DNA of 64,000 bases, taken from assembly GCA_001899005.1 (NCBI GenBank), contig MKUW01000007.1, positions 341,782-405,781 on the forward strand. Reading direction: 5' to 3'. Made by a program: the position numbers and the translations under genes. Under the pieces are notes generated by a model. That model saw only the letters and a program-made list of their open reading frames with translations, ran no database searches and had not been told where the DNA came from. Positions within the stretch are counted from its first letter, which is position 1. Every line of letters begins with the position of its first letter. The DNA comes from Chloroflexi bacterium 44-23 (GTDB taxonomy: Bacteria; Chloroflexota; Anaerolineae; Anaerolineales; Anaerolineaceae). Shown one piece after another: positions 44,900 to 54,274 of the stretch.

Positions 44900-45889
44900 T
44901 TATTCCGGTTTACTTTTCTTTTTTTTGGAAAAACCAATCATGTGTAAAAAGAAATCACCTGAAGAAGGTATTTCATCATAATTAGCTGAATTTTCCCAAT
45001 TTGCCTTATTCCGGTTATAAAGCCAATCACCATGTCTTTCACGGGCTAGGGATATGAGTTTATGCAATTCATCCCACTCTTCATTCTCAATTATTTCGCG
45101 AACATTTCGTAAACCAATCATCATTTCATTAAGCATGCGAATTGTATTTTCTTTGTTTCCCTGAATTGCTTGACCAAACATTTCCCGTTCTGGTGCATTT
45201 AAGATCGACCCTGAGAGGTTAGCGAATGAGTGACTGGCAATTTTTTGACCCTCTCGCCAACCTGGTTGTGAAGTAATTAAGTTAATGTAAGTTGAAGCGA
45301 GCAACTCAGGTAGAATTTCTGTACCGGTGGTGATACCATCCACCTCGTGCGGATCTGCAAAATAGGGTGATGAACCAAGGTAAAATGCCAGATCAGAAGC
45401 CAGTTTAATTGCATCTCCATCTGTTTTTGGTGGTGATGTAATAACAATCATCGATTTGTGAAAAAGGTCAGCATGGGCATATTGAATATCATTGAGCGGC
45501 TCAGACAGGTACAACGGATTTAGAGTTGGTTGAAAACTGACAAAATAGCGGTCTTCAGGGACGAACTCTTTTACCCATCCCGCCACCTCATTCTTTAAAA
45601 TCGAGGTATCCAATAAGACTGCCCCAGCCTTCAGGTCGTTGCTGATTACCTCAATCGTCTCTTTAATCTCATCGACGGGAACCGCGAGAATGACGATGTC
45701 GGCAGCAACAACTGCGTCTTTGATATTTCCAGTTGCTTTATCGATTGCACCTAATTCAAGCGCTTTTTTATTGTTGGGGTCTTTGCGATCATGGCCTACT
45801 CTGGTAATTTTTTGAGTATGTTCTTTTAATGCCAACCCGATCGAACAACCAATTCTTTCCAATCCAATAATCGTTAGTTGTATAGCCAT
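44900..45889 (-). CDS. Prephenate/arogenate dehydrogenase-like NAD(P)-binding protein, catalytic motif altered
   Basis: 329 residues with the TyrA layout: an N-terminal Rossmann domain (LTIIGLERIGCSIGLAL), IVILAVPVDEI, and a helical C-terminal dimerisation domain. Two things are odd. The dinucleotide loop reads GLERIG instead of GLGLIG, and the catalytic HP motif of true prephenate dehydrogenases is replaced by FQPTLNP. It may use another substrate or no longer be an enzyme. It sits three bases before the GIY-YIG/GalK frame and two after the M50 gene, in one minus-strand transcript. Confidence 0.75.
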   Translation of the reverse strand: MAIQLTIIGLERIGCSIGLALKEHTQKITRVGHDRKDPNNKKALELGAIDKATGNIKDAVVAADIVILAVPVDEIKETIEVISNDLKAGAVLLDTSILKNEVAGWVKEFVPEDRYFVSFQPTLNPLYLSEPLNDIQYAHADLFHKSMIVITSPPKTDGDAIKLASDLAFYLGSSPYFADPHEVDGITTGTEILPELLASTYINLITSQPGWREGQKIASHSFANLSGSILNAPEREMFGQAIQGNKENTIRMLNEMMIGLRNVREIIENEEWDELHKLISLARERHGDWLYNRNKANWENSANYDEIPSSGDFFLHMIGFSKKKKSKPE

Positions 45890-45891
45890 TT

Positions 45892-46518
45892 TTACCTGCC
45901 AGTCAGTATTCCAAAAATTCCATTGAAAATGGGATTAATTATTGCCCCTAAAGGGTTAATTCCAATTGTTGGTAACACAAATAACAAGACCATTAATATG
46001 ATGGGACCATATCTATCGATTGTTTCAAAAAATGGTCTCACGGAGGAGGGAAGGAGTTGATTTAACACCTTTCCTCCATCTAAAGGTGAGAGTGGTATTA
46101 AGTTGAAAATAGCTAGAATTAGATTAAAAATTATAAAATTTAATAAAAGCACACTAAAAAAATTATTGGTTAAGTGAACCAAACCCATACGTATCGGTAT
46201 GGCTGCAATAATTGCCAATGCTAAATTTGACATGGGACCAGCCAAAGAAACCAATAAATATGCTTTTGAATTATGGTGATTAAGATTGGATGGGTTTACT
46301 GGAACTGGTTTTGCCCAACCAAAGTAAGATAGCATGAAGATTAAACTGCCAGCAACATCCAAATGGGCAAGCGGATTGAGAGTTAATCGCCCATGAAGTC
46401 TGGGAGTATCGTCGCCAAAATAGTTCGCTGTCCAGGCGTGTGCGAATTCATGAATGGGAAAGGCAAACAGTAAGACTAGAATTTTTGTGACAATTGTTGT
46501 TGGAGAAAATATATCCAT
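45892..46518 (-). CDS. Small site-2 protease family (M50) membrane protein
   Basis: 208 residues with HEFAH (HExxH) in the first span and NLIPLSPLDGGK carrying the zinc-binding Asp in a later one, plus about five to six hydrophobic segments. This is the compact M50 subgroup without extra domains. GTKPVPVNPSNL-like loop residues (KPVPVNP) are typical of the group. Substrate unknown. Confidence 0.87.
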   Translation of the reverse strand: MDIFSPTTIVTKILVLLFAFPIHEFAHAWTANYFGDDTPRLHGRLTLNPLAHLDVAGSLIFMLSYFGWAKPVPVNPSNLNHHNSKAYLLVSLAGPMSNLALAIIAAIPIRMGLVHLTNNFFSVLLLNFIIFNLILAIFNLIPLSPLDGGKVLNQLLPSSVRPFFETIDRYGPIILMVLLFVLPTIGINPLGAIINPIFNGIFGILTGR

Positions 46519-46540
46519 TTTTCGATGATTATATCATGGG

Positions 46541-46549
46541 TGGTATAAT
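46541..46549 (+). promoter_or_regulatory. Extended -10 promoter of the DUF951 gene, possibly leaderless
   Basis: TGGTATAAT (TGn plus perfect TATAAT). The GTG start of the next gene is at 46556, just where transcription should begin, so the message may have no 5' leader. Confidence 0.6.
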
Positions 46550-46555
46550 GCCCCT

Positions 46556-46753
46556 GTGTTGCCGAATCTTGAAATTAACATGGTTTTACGCCTGAAAAAA
46601 GCACATCCATGTGGCAGTTACGAGTGGAAGGTAGTAAGGTTGGGAGCTGACATAGGTCTGGTATGCTGTAAGTGTCAACATCGGGTTTTATTGTCGCGCC
46701 GTGAACTAGCCAAGAATTTGAAAAAAATTGTTCAAATCAACTCACAGGAATGA
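46556..46753 (+). CDS. DUF951 family protein
   Basis: 65 residues with the DUF951 core VLRLKKAHPCGSYEWKVVRL, GADIGLVCCKCQHRVLL and a basic tail. The function of the family is unknown; the cysteines and basic end suggest a small zinc- or nucleic-acid-binding protein, which is a guess. I accept the GTG start because the homology begins before the first ATG (46580). Its end overlaps the next gene by four bases (ATGA). Confidence 0.85.
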   Translation: MLPNLEINMVLRLKKAHPCGSYEWKVVRLGADIGLVCCKCQHRVLLSRRELAKNLKKIVQINSQE

Positions 46754-47910
46754 TTGAGACCATGCCAAAACCGAAAATCTTGTTTCTTTTTTCCGATACA
46801 GGTGGTGGTCATCGCAGTGCTGCTGAAGCGATCATGGAAGCCTTAGAACTTGAATTCCCGGGAAGATTTCAGACTGAAATGCTTGATATTTTTCGAGAAT
46901 ACGCACCTCTTCCTTTTAACTACGCCCCTGACATCTACCCTCGCTTTTCAAAACTGCCGCGTATGTGGGAGTGGACCTACACTGTAAGTGATGGCAAACG
47001 TCGAATGAGGGTATTCTATAATTTTCTGTGGCCATATCTACGGCGATCATTGAGGCAACTTTTGAATGAACATCCTGCAGAGGTGATTGTTTCGGTCCAT
47101 TCCTTAGTTAATACACCAATTATGCGTGCACGTGTAAATACGAACAGCCGATTTGTGACCGTGGTAACTGATCTCGTTTCAACTCATGCAGCCTGGTACC
47201 ATTCCGGTGCAGATCTGGTTATCGTCCCCACAGAGTTAGCACGCGAGAAAGCTTTGAAGAGTGGTTTGCCCGATGAAAAAATTATGGTAATCGGCCAACC
47301 AGTTGCCGAACGATATATTCAGCCAATGCCGGATGTCAATGAGATCCGTATAAAGAATGATTGGCAGCTAAACATTCCCACTGTATTGTTAGTTGGCGGT
47401 GGTGAAGGTATGGGGAACCTCGAACATTTTGCAATCGAAATTAATAATGCTGGATTAAAGTGCCAGCTAATAATCATTGCCGGAAGAAATGAAAAAGCCC
47501 GTTTGATGTTAGAGCAAGTCAATTGGAAAATCCCTATTAAAATTTATGGGTTTGTCAAAAACATGCCGGAATTCATGCACGCTGCAGACATTTTAATTAC
47601 CAAGGCTGGGCCGGGAACCATCAGTGAAGCCTTTATCGCAAGTCTTCCGGTGATTTTGTTCTCAAAAATGCCGGGTCAAGAAAGCGGAAATGTGGATTAT
47701 GTGGTTAATCATGGAGCAGGAGCCTGGGCTCCCGAAGCAGAAATAATGATCGCTCAACTAAGACAGTGGCTGGAAGATCCATCCAAAATGCAACTGGTGA
47801 GCAAGAATGCAAGCATGCTAGCAAAACCAATGGCTAGCAGACAAATTGCCCGGGCGATAGCAGCGCAGGTGAAATTATCCATGGATAATCCCAAAAAGAT
47901 CAGTGTATAA
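46750..47910 (+). CDS. GT28 glycosyltransferase, MGDG synthase / diacylglycerol glucosyltransferase-like
   Basis: 386 residues with the MGDG-synthase N-terminal domain (KILFLFSDTGGGHRSAAEAI, then VVTDLVSTHAAWYH) and the GT28 C-terminal sugar-nucleotide domain (LLVGGGEGMGN, FVKNMPEFMHAADILITKAG, GPGTISEAF). It probably moves a hexose from a UDP-sugar onto diacylglycerol at the inner face of the membrane. The alternative ATG 46762 would shorten it by four residues. Confidence 0.88.
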   Translation: MIETMPKPKILFLFSDTGGGHRSAAEAIMEALELEFPGRFQTEMLDIFREYAPLPFNYAPDIYPRFSKLPRMWEWTYTVSDGKRRMRVFYNFLWPYLRRSLRQLLNEHPAEVIVSVHSLVNTPIMRARVNTNSRFVTVVTDLVSTHAAWYHSGADLVIVPTELAREKALKSGLPDEKIMVIGQPVAERYIQPMPDVNEIRIKNDWQLNIPTVLLVGGGEGMGNLEHFAIEINNAGLKCQLIIIAGRNEKARLMLEQVNWKIPIKIYGFVKNMPEFMHAADILITKAGPGTISEAFIASLPVILFSKMPGQESGNVDYVVNHGAGAWAPEAEIMIAQLRQWLEDPSKMQLVSKNASMLAKPMASRQIARAIAAQVKLSMDNPKKISV

Positions 47911-47919
47911 TGATCTTGT

Positions 47920-48414
47920 ATGCCAATTCTCAATCCACACAGTCTCGAATTTTTTAGTAAAAGCGCCGATCAAACCAAAAGATTGGGGTCTCGGTTAGGG
48001 ACATGTTTATCAGTTGGGGATGTAATTTGTCTTTCAGGTGATTTAGGAACTGGAAAGACAACTTTTGTTCAGGGACTAAATCAGGGTTGGGGTTCTTTGG
48101 ATCAGGCGACCAGCCCGACTTTTGTAATTATCAACCAGTATCGCCGACCTGATGGCCGGATTCTGCATCATATGGATGCTTACCGCTTGTCCGGGGCGAT
48201 TGATGCGATAAATTTGGACATGGAGCAAATCATCTCCAGCGGAGCTTTGATAATTGAATGGCCTGAATTAATCCGGTCGGCTTTGCCGCAAAATCACTTA
48301 TGGATTGATCTATTCCTGGTGGACCAATTTCAGAGAAGAATGGTCTTCAATCCCAGGGGAGCTTATTATAGGGATCTACTGCATGAGTTTCGAAAGAAGA
48401 CATTTGGAGGTTAA
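47920..48414 (+). CDS. tsaE: tRNA threonylcarbamoyladenosine biosynthesis ATPase TsaE
   Basis: 164 residues. P-loop LSGDLGTGKTTFVQG, TSPTFVIINQY and HMDAYRL are TsaE hallmarks, and IIEWPELI is the C-terminal signature. It works with TsaB and TsaD in t6A37 formation on ANN-decoding tRNAs. tsaD is not in this window. Confidence 0.94.
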   Translation: MPILNPHSLEFFSKSADQTKRLGSRLGTCLSVGDVICLSGDLGTGKTTFVQGLNQGWGSLDQATSPTFVIINQYRRPDGRILHHMDAYRLSGAIDAINLDMEQIISSGALIIEWPELIRSALPQNHLWIDLFLVDQFQRRMVFNPRGAYYRDLLHEFRKKTFGG

Positions 48415-48417
48415 TAA

Positions 48418-49083
48418 ATGATATTTGCTTTAGATTCCTCTACTTCATCCGTGGGACTGGCAATATATGATGGAATTCAAGTAATTGGAGAAATTAATTG
48501 GCTCACTAATAATCATCATACTGTTGAATTGGCCCCTGCCATTCAAAGCTTGATCCAACGAACTGGTGTTCCATTAAGTGATTTAAAAGTACTGGCAGTG
48601 GCATTAGGCCCTGGATCCTTTACGAGCTTGCGTATCGGTATGGCACTTGTTAAAGGTCTTTCTCTCTCCTTACGCATTCCAGTCATTGGAATTCCAACAC
48701 TCGACTTTTTGGCTTTCTCTCAAGCCGCACGTAATATTCCTATGTTGGCTGTTTTACAGGCAGGCAGATCACGTTTTGCAGTCGGAAGATATAAACAAAA
48801 AGGTGGTAATTGGCATCGAGATGGAGAAAATTGCATTATGACGATAGATGAGTTGGTAGGATCAATTGAAGAACCAACTTATATTTGCGGCGAGTTGTCT
48901 GCTGAAGACCGGCAAATTCTAAACCGTAAGCGCCGAAATATTGTTCTCAGCCCGCCAGTGCAATCAATGCGGAGAGCTTCGTTTTTGGCTGCAATGGGAT
49001 GGAAACAGTTCAAAGCCAGTAACTTTGTTGAGAACAAAACCCTGGCACCTATTTATTTACACATTGCCAATCAGATTCCGTAA
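48418..49083 (+). CDS. tsaB: tRNA threonylcarbamoyladenosine biosynthesis protein TsaB
   Basis: 221 residues, ASKHA-fold inactive paralogue of TsaD. MIFALDSSTSSVGLAIYDG is the family N-terminus and ALGPGSFTSLRIGMALVKGL the second motif. Starts three bases after tsaE with GGAGG upstream, so it is in the same operon. It forms a heterodimer with TsaD. Confidence 0.94.
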   Translation: MIFALDSSTSSVGLAIYDGIQVIGEINWLTNNHHTVELAPAIQSLIQRTGVPLSDLKVLAVALGPGSFTSLRIGMALVKGLSLSLRIPVIGIPTLDFLAFSQAARNIPMLAVLQAGRSRFAVGRYKQKGGNWHRDGENCIMTIDELVGSIEEPTYICGELSAEDRQILNRKRRNIVLSPPVQSMRRASFLAAMGWKQFKASNFVENKTLAPIYLHIANQIP

Positions 49084-49105
49084 TTTCACAAAATCAAGGA
49101 AACAT

Positions 49106-49627
49106 TTGAACATTTCAATTAGAAAAATGACTTTAGATGATCTGCCGGCGGTAATCGAAATAGATCAACTTTCATTTCCAAATCCTTGGCCGAAAAACTC
49201 TTATCGCTATGAAATTCTGGAAAACGAAAATTCTGTCTGTTGGGTTGCCGGATTGGAACACTTTGGTGCTGAGAAAATCATCGCAATGGCAGTGATTTGG
49301 ATCATTCTCGATGAGATCCATATTGGTACGATTGCGATTCATCCAGACTTTAGAAACCAGGGATTTGGTACTATTTTTCTGGGTAAAATATTATCAGAAG
49401 CTGCAAAAGCAGGATTGGAGCGCGCCTTGCTCGAAGTAAGGAGATCCAACCAAGCAGCTCTCAACTTATACAAGAGATTTGGTTTTGAGGTAGATGGGAT
49501 TCGTAAAAAGTATTATCAGGACAATCGCGAAGATGCCATTTTAATGTCTGCACCTCTCGCAAAGAAATTAATTTCTGATAGCGTTTCGAATGTAACAAAC
49601 AATGGAAAGGAAGGAGAGGCCTTATGA
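49106..49627 (+). CDS. rimI: GNAT N-acetyltransferase, RimI-like
   Basis: 173 residues from TTG 49106, preceded by AGGA five bases upstream. NISIRKMTLDDLPAVIEID and SFPNPWPKNSY are the RimI N-terminus, IAIHPDFRNQGFGTIFLGKI the acetyl-CoA site, and ALNLYKRFGFEVDGIRKKYY the C-terminal signature. It probably acetylates an N-terminal residue such as that of S18. The tsaE-tsaB-rimI order is common. Its stop overlaps the next start (ATGA). Confidence 0.9.
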   Translation: MNISIRKMTLDDLPAVIEIDQLSFPNPWPKNSYRYEILENENSVCWVAGLEHFGAEKIIAMAVIWIILDEIHIGTIAIHPDFRNQGFGTIFLGKILSEAAKAGLERALLEVRRSNQAALNLYKRFGFEVDGIRKKYYQDNREDAILMSAPLAKKLISDSVSNVTNNGKEGEAL

Positions 49628-50271
49628 ACACTGATGATCGATTGAATGACCTGGCGACACAAATCTCGGTTTGTGTGCGATGTGATTTGCATAAATCGCG
49701 GATTAAGGCTGTGCCAGGCGAAGGGCCTTCCAACGCGCGCATAATGTTCATCGGTGAGGGGCCAGGCTTTTATGAAAATCAGCAAGGTCGCCCATTTGTA
49801 GGTGCAGCCGGGAAATTTCTCGATGAGCTTCTTCAAAACGCCAGTGTATCAAGAGAACAAGTGTTTATTACAAATGTTGTTAAATGCCGCCCTCCGGGGA
49901 ATCGTGACCCCCAAGAAGAGGAACTACAAGCCTGTGATTTCTACCTGGAAGCACAGATAGAAACCATTAAACCGAGCATAATTGTGACACTCGGCCGTTT
50001 TTCAATGGCCAAGTTCTTCGGAAATGTAAAAATCAGCCAGATTCATGGCCAGGCGAAAACGGTAAATGGACGCTTAATTGTGGCGATGTTTCATCCTGCA
50101 GCTGCTCTGCATCAACCGGCTTTGAAGAACACGATTATTGAAGATTTTAAAAAATTGCCCCAGTATTTACAAAACGTACCAGATAAAGCGGGCAAAGAAG
50201 AAATAAACATTAAAATTGAAGAAAAAAAGGCTGATTCTTCCGGTAAAGGTACTCAACTTCCACTTTTCTAA
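49624..50271 (+). CDS. Family 4 uracil-DNA glycosylase with C-terminal clamp-binding-like tail
   Basis: 215 residues. Iron-sulfur cysteines begin in CVRCDL near residue 17-20; GEGPGFYENQQGRPFVGAAG is the catalytic motif 1, NVVKCRPPGNRDP contains further cluster cysteine, and MFHPAAALH is motif 2. It removes uracil from deaminated DNA. After the domain comes a charged, probably disordered tail of about 30 residues ending in QLPLF, which fits the sliding-clamp-binding consensus QLxLF. Confidence 0.93.
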   Translation: MNTDDRLNDLATQISVCVRCDLHKSRIKAVPGEGPSNARIMFIGEGPGFYENQQGRPFVGAAGKFLDELLQNASVSREQVFITNVVKCRPPGNRDPQEEELQACDFYLEAQIETIKPSIIVTLGRFSMAKFFGNVKISQIHGQAKTVNGRLIVAMFHPAAALHQPALKNTIIEDFKKLPQYLQNVPDKAGKEEINIKIEEKKADSSGKGTQLPLF

Positions 50272-50312
50272 AAACAATCATATTTTTTATTTCATCTACT
50301 TCAAGGAAAAAA

Positions 50313-51629
50313 ATGGATATAAAACAGGAATTATTAGAGAAACTACAAAATCGAAGTGCGAATATTGCCATTCTGGGATTGGGATATGTCGGCCTGCCTC
50401 TAGCAGTTGTATTTGCTGAGGCCGGCTTTAATGTGACCGGGATTGATCCAATTCAAGAAAAAGTGGAGCGTTTGAACCAGGGCGAAAGTTATATTCTGGA
50501 CGTAAGTTCTGAACAAGTAAAGAAATTAGTGGAGAGTGGCAAATTAAAAGCCACATCCGATTTCAGTGCTTTAAAAAAGGCGGATGCAGTTTCAATTTGC
50601 GTGCCGACCCCTTTGCGCAAGACAGGTGATCCGGATCTGTCCTTTATAATCTCTGCCACTGAAAATTTGGCCGAGTATATCCATTCAGGAATGGTAATAG
50701 TTTTGGAATCAAGCACATATCCTGGCACAACTCGTGAAATGGTATTACCTAGACTTGAGGAAAATCGTGAACTCACAGTCGGAAAAGACTTCTTCCTGGC
50801 ATTTTCACCAGAACGGGTTGACCCGGGCCGTAAGGACTGGACGACAATCAATACGCCGAAAGTAATCGGCGGTATTACGGAAGATTGTTCATTCGTTTCA
50901 GCGAAATGGTATGAACAAGCCTTAAAGAGTGTTGTCCCTGTTTCTTCAACGGAAGTAGCCGAGATGGCCAAACTTCTGGAAAATACCTTCCGAATGATTA
51001 ATATCGGCCTGGTAAATGAACTTGCCATTATGTGTGACCGTTTAAATGTGGATGTTTGGGAAGTAATTGATGCAGCAGCAACAAAACCATTCGGTTTTAT
51101 GAAATTTACACCCGGGCCTGGACTTGGTGGACATTGTATTCCAATTGACCCCTTATATTTATCCTGGAAGTTGAAGTCAATTAATTACACTGCCCGTTTT
51201 ATCGAATTGGCCTCCGAGATCAACACCAATATGCCCAGGTTTGTGGTGGGTAAAGTACAGGACGCACTTAATGACCATGGAAAAGCCGTTAAAGGCAGCA
51301 AAATACTGATCCTAGGGGTGGCTTACAAGCCGGACATTGATGATATTCGCGAGTCGCCCGCCTTGGATGTAATTCATTTATTGGAGGAGAAAGGGGCTGA
51401 AGTTAGCTATTATGATCCCTATATTCCTTTTATTTCTCAGGATGGCTGGGAGTTGCAATCCGCTCAAGATTTTAAAAAGGCATTGGAAGATTCTGATTGT
51501 GCTGTTATCATAACCAATCACAAAGTCTTTGATTATGCGGATATTCTAGAGAAATCAAAGTTGATTGTGGATACTCGCAATGCTCTTGGATTAGCCAGTA
51601 AGAAAAACCACAAGGTTGTCAGGCTTTAG
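50313..51629 (+). CDS. Nucleotide sugar dehydrogenase (UDP-N-acetylglucosamine/mannosamine 6-dehydrogenase, WbpA/WecC-like)
   Basis: 438 residues. Rossmann motif ILGLGYVGLPLAVVFAEAG, then VLESSTYPGTT, FSPERVDPG and the catalytic Cys275 in GGHCIPIDPLYL; the UDP-binding C-terminal domain has ILGVAYKPDIDDIRESPAL. It oxidises a UDP-sugar twice to a uronate. The FSPERVDPG loop favours HexNAc over glucose substrates. It opens the surface polysaccharide locus. Confidence 0.9.
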   Translation: MDIKQELLEKLQNRSANIAILGLGYVGLPLAVVFAEAGFNVTGIDPIQEKVERLNQGESYILDVSSEQVKKLVESGKLKATSDFSALKKADAVSICVPTPLRKTGDPDLSFIISATENLAEYIHSGMVIVLESSTYPGTTREMVLPRLEENRELTVGKDFFLAFSPERVDPGRKDWTTINTPKVIGGITEDCSFVSAKWYEQALKSVVPVSSTEVAEMAKLLENTFRMINIGLVNELAIMCDRLNVDVWEVIDAAATKPFGFMKFTPGPGLGGHCIPIDPLYLSWKLKSINYTARFIELASEINTNMPRFVVGKVQDALNDHGKAVKGSKILILGVAYKPDIDDIRESPALDVIHLLEEKGAEVSYYDPYIPFISQDGWELQSAQDFKKALEDSDCAVIITNHKVFDYADILEKSKLIVDTRNALGLASKKNHKVVRL

Positions 51630-51787
51630 GATTTAATTTGGTGTTTGGTAACGGGCTGAGGGAAATCTCTTGTAATAAAACGCAAATGGACATTTATCTT
51701 AAATAACGATCCAGTCATTTGAAAGAGCCCATTTGTGTGTACAACTCCAATTTCGTGATTTAATCATAAAATGAAAAATAAGTTTCA

Positions 51788-53140
51788 ATGAAGAGAATCA
51801 AAGAGTTCTTTCTGGCTTTCATTAAAGATCAATCCTTCTTGAATGTAATCCGTAATTCGGGTTATCTGTTCAGCAGTAATTCCATCAGTAGCTTACTTGC
51901 ATCGCTGCAAGGCATTCTGGCTGCTATTATTTTAGGTCCCGCAAATTACGGTTTTCTCGGGTTAATTGTGACTTTTTCTTCCAATGTTAATCGTTTGCTC
52001 TCTTTTCGTATGGGAGAATTAGTAATTAAGTTCGGGGGTTCTTTCTTGGAAAAGGGAGAGAAAAGCAACGCTGGAGCAGTAATTAAATTCTCCGGGATCG
52101 TTGAAATAATCACATCCCTCATTGCTTATGGTCTGCTGGTTTTAACAGCTCCTCTGGCAGCCAAATATATACTAAAAAACAGTGAAATGACTCAGTGGAT
52201 CATCATTTACGGTTTTGCTTTATTGGCAAATTTCTTAACTGAGACAGCGACAGCAATTCTGCAATTAGCAGATCGTTACAAGACAATTGCAATCTTTAAT
52301 TTTCTTCAAAATTTTGTCACCGTGGCCTGGATCGCTGTGTTGTACTTTACCAATGGTAATCTTATTCAAGTATTAACCGCTTACCTGATTGGAAAATTCA
52401 TTTATGGGTTCGGGATTTTTCTCTCTGGTGTGTTAAATTTAAATTCTTTAATTGGTCATGGGTGGTGGAAGGTTTCAATGAGCCAAATTGAGAATAAGAA
52501 AGAGTTGGTAAATTTTGCAATTTCGACCAATTTAAGTGGCACAGTCAACTTGTTAATTCGTGATAGTGAGGTTTTATGGATGGGGTTCTTCTGGAATGCA
52601 GAAATTGTTGGTTATTATAAATTTGGACTTGCCATTATTAATCCAATTATGATGCCCATCAACTCTCTTATCACAACTACATATCCTGAAATTAACAAAT
52701 TTATTGCCCTCCGATTATGGGCTCCCTTAAAGAATTTGTTGCGCAAGGTAACTCTTTTTGCTCTTCTGTGGACTTCTGCATGTGCTCTAGGATTAATTCT
52801 ATTCGGCCCCTGGCTGCTTGGGTTTATAAAAGATGGTAAATATTTACCTTCACTTGCCATTACGCTGATTTTATTAATAGGCTATGGAACTGCCAATGTT
52901 TTGTTTTGGAACAGGAACTTATTATTGGCATTTAATCGCCCGAATGCGCCTTTATTTATCATGGCAGGTGTAGGATTGGTAAAAACAGCCGCTATGCTTA
53001 TATTCGTTCCTCAAAATGGTTATTTGTTCCAGGCTGGACTCTTAAGTGCTTATTTTGTAGTGTCAGTTGGGTTAATTTCTTTATTGGGTTGGATTCATCT
53101 TCGCAATTCAGCTACAATTGATGGTAATCTGGTTGGTTAA
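51788..53140 (+). CDS. Polysaccharide flippase (Wzx/MATE-like)
   Basis: 450 residues with about twelve to fourteen hydrophobic spans in the oligosaccharide flippase/MurJ-like arrangement; the first span region GYLFSSNSISSLLASLQGILAAIILGP is typical of the family when read as two parts. It probably moves lipid-linked glycan repeats across the membrane. Followed by a glycosyltransferase gene three bases later. Confidence 0.82.
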   Translation: MKRIKEFFLAFIKDQSFLNVIRNSGYLFSSNSISSLLASLQGILAAIILGPANYGFLGLIVTFSSNVNRLLSFRMGELVIKFGGSFLEKGEKSNAGAVIKFSGIVEIITSLIAYGLLVLTAPLAAKYILKNSEMTQWIIIYGFALLANFLTETATAILQLADRYKTIAIFNFLQNFVTVAWIAVLYFTNGNLIQVLTAYLIGKFIYGFGIFLSGVLNLNSLIGHGWWKVSMSQIENKKELVNFAISTNLSGTVNLLIRDSEVLWMGFFWNAEIVGYYKFGLAIINPIMMPINSLITTTYPEINKFIALRLWAPLKNLLRKVTLFALLWTSACALGLILFGPWLLGFIKDGKYLPSLAITLILLIGYGTANVLFWNRNLLLAFNRPNAPLFIMAGVGLVKTAAMLIFVPQNGYLFQAGLLSAYFVVSVGLISLLGWIHLRNSATIDGNLVG

Positions 53141-53143
53141 GTT

Positions 53144-54274
53144 ATGAAAATTGCACTAATTTCTACCAGTAAAGTCCCATCAACTACAGCAAATAGTATT
53201 CAAGTAATGAAAGTTTGCCAGGCATACAGGCAGTTGGGGCTGGAGGTGACACTTTTTGTTCCTGGAACGGATCCGTGTTCCTGGAAAGAGATTGCGGTTC
53301 GATATGGGTTGGAACACGAATTTGACATCTGCTGGATTAAATCCAGAAGAGGATTTAATCGTTATGATTTTATTTGTTCATGTATAACCAGGGGGATAAA
53401 ATGGCACACCGATATTTTCCATAGCTGGATGCCTCAGATTTCGATATTCTTAAGTTTAATAGATGTACCAATCTTACAGGAATTGCATGAATTGCCAACC
53501 GGAAGATTGGGTAATTTTTATTATAAGACTCTTCTCAAATCTAAGAAAAAAATCCGTTTTCTCCCAATTACAAACGCACTTTGGCAACGTTATATCAATC
53601 GCTTTGGTTTAGATGGTAAGGAAATTGATTATGTCATCGCTCCGGATGGCGTTGATGTTGAACGTTATTTCAACTTACCTTCACCATCCGTCGCTCGTAA
53701 GCAATTAAACCTGGCTGATCAATGGAGTGCAGTATATACGGGTCATTTGTACCCTGGTCGGGGGATGAAATTATTGGTCAAGTTGGCAGAGGCTCTTCCT
53801 TCCATCCAATTTATTTGGGTAGGAGGAAAACCCACAGATGTTGAATTCTGGCAAAACGAAATATTGATTCGGGGGATTACCAACATTCACATAACGGGTT
53901 TTGTGAATAATGAATTTATTCCTTTATACCAATCTGCCGGAAATGTATTATTAATGCCCTACGAAAGAAATGTTACAGGAAGCAGCGGGGGTAATACGGC
54001 TGATATTTGCTCCCCAATGAAAATGTTTGAATATATGGCAGCAGAAAGGCCGATTATTAGCAGCGATTTGCCAGTTCTGCACGAAGTATTAAATGAATCA
54101 AATGCTACTTTCTGTGATTTGGCTGATGAATTACAATGGCAAAAGGTTATCCTTGATATATACGAACAGCCCCATGTGTATACAATTAAAGCGCAACAGG
54201 CTAAAAAGGATGTTCAACAGTATTCTTGGATAAAGCGCTCTCAAAATGGGTTAAGCGGATTTGTCCATGAATAA
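53144..54274 (+). CDS. Glycosyltransferase family 4
   Basis: 376 residues, GT-B fold. N-terminal KIALISTSKVPSTTANSIQV, the donor-site stretch YTGHLYPGRGMKLLVKLAEA and the EX7E-type region MKMFEYMAAERPIISSDLPV near residue 295. It transfers a sugar from a nucleotide donor during glycan assembly. The 3' end overlaps the next gene. Confidence 0.88.
   Translation: MKIALISTSKVPSTTANSIQVMKVCQAYRQLGLEVTLFVPGTDPCSWKEIAVRYGLEHEFDICWIKSRRGFNRYDFICSCITRGIKWHTDIFHSWMPQISIFLSLIDVPILQELHELPTGRLGNFYYKTLLKSKKKIRFLPITNALWQRYINRFGLDGKEIDYVIAPDGVDVERYFNLPSPSVARKQLNLADQWSAVYTGHLYPGRGMKLLVKLAEALPSIQFIWVGGKPTDVEFWQNEILIRGITNIHITGFVNNEFIPLYQSAGNVLLMPYERNVTGSSGGNTADICSPMKMFEYMAAERPIISSDLPVLHEVLNESNATFCDLADELQWQKVILDIYEQPHVYTIKAQQAKKDVQQYSWIKRSQNGLSGFVHE

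Noticed and set aside
48941..49105. N-terminal extension of the RimI-like protein
   Set aside because: It overlaps tsaB in another frame; the ribosome-binding site and family homology place the start at 49106.
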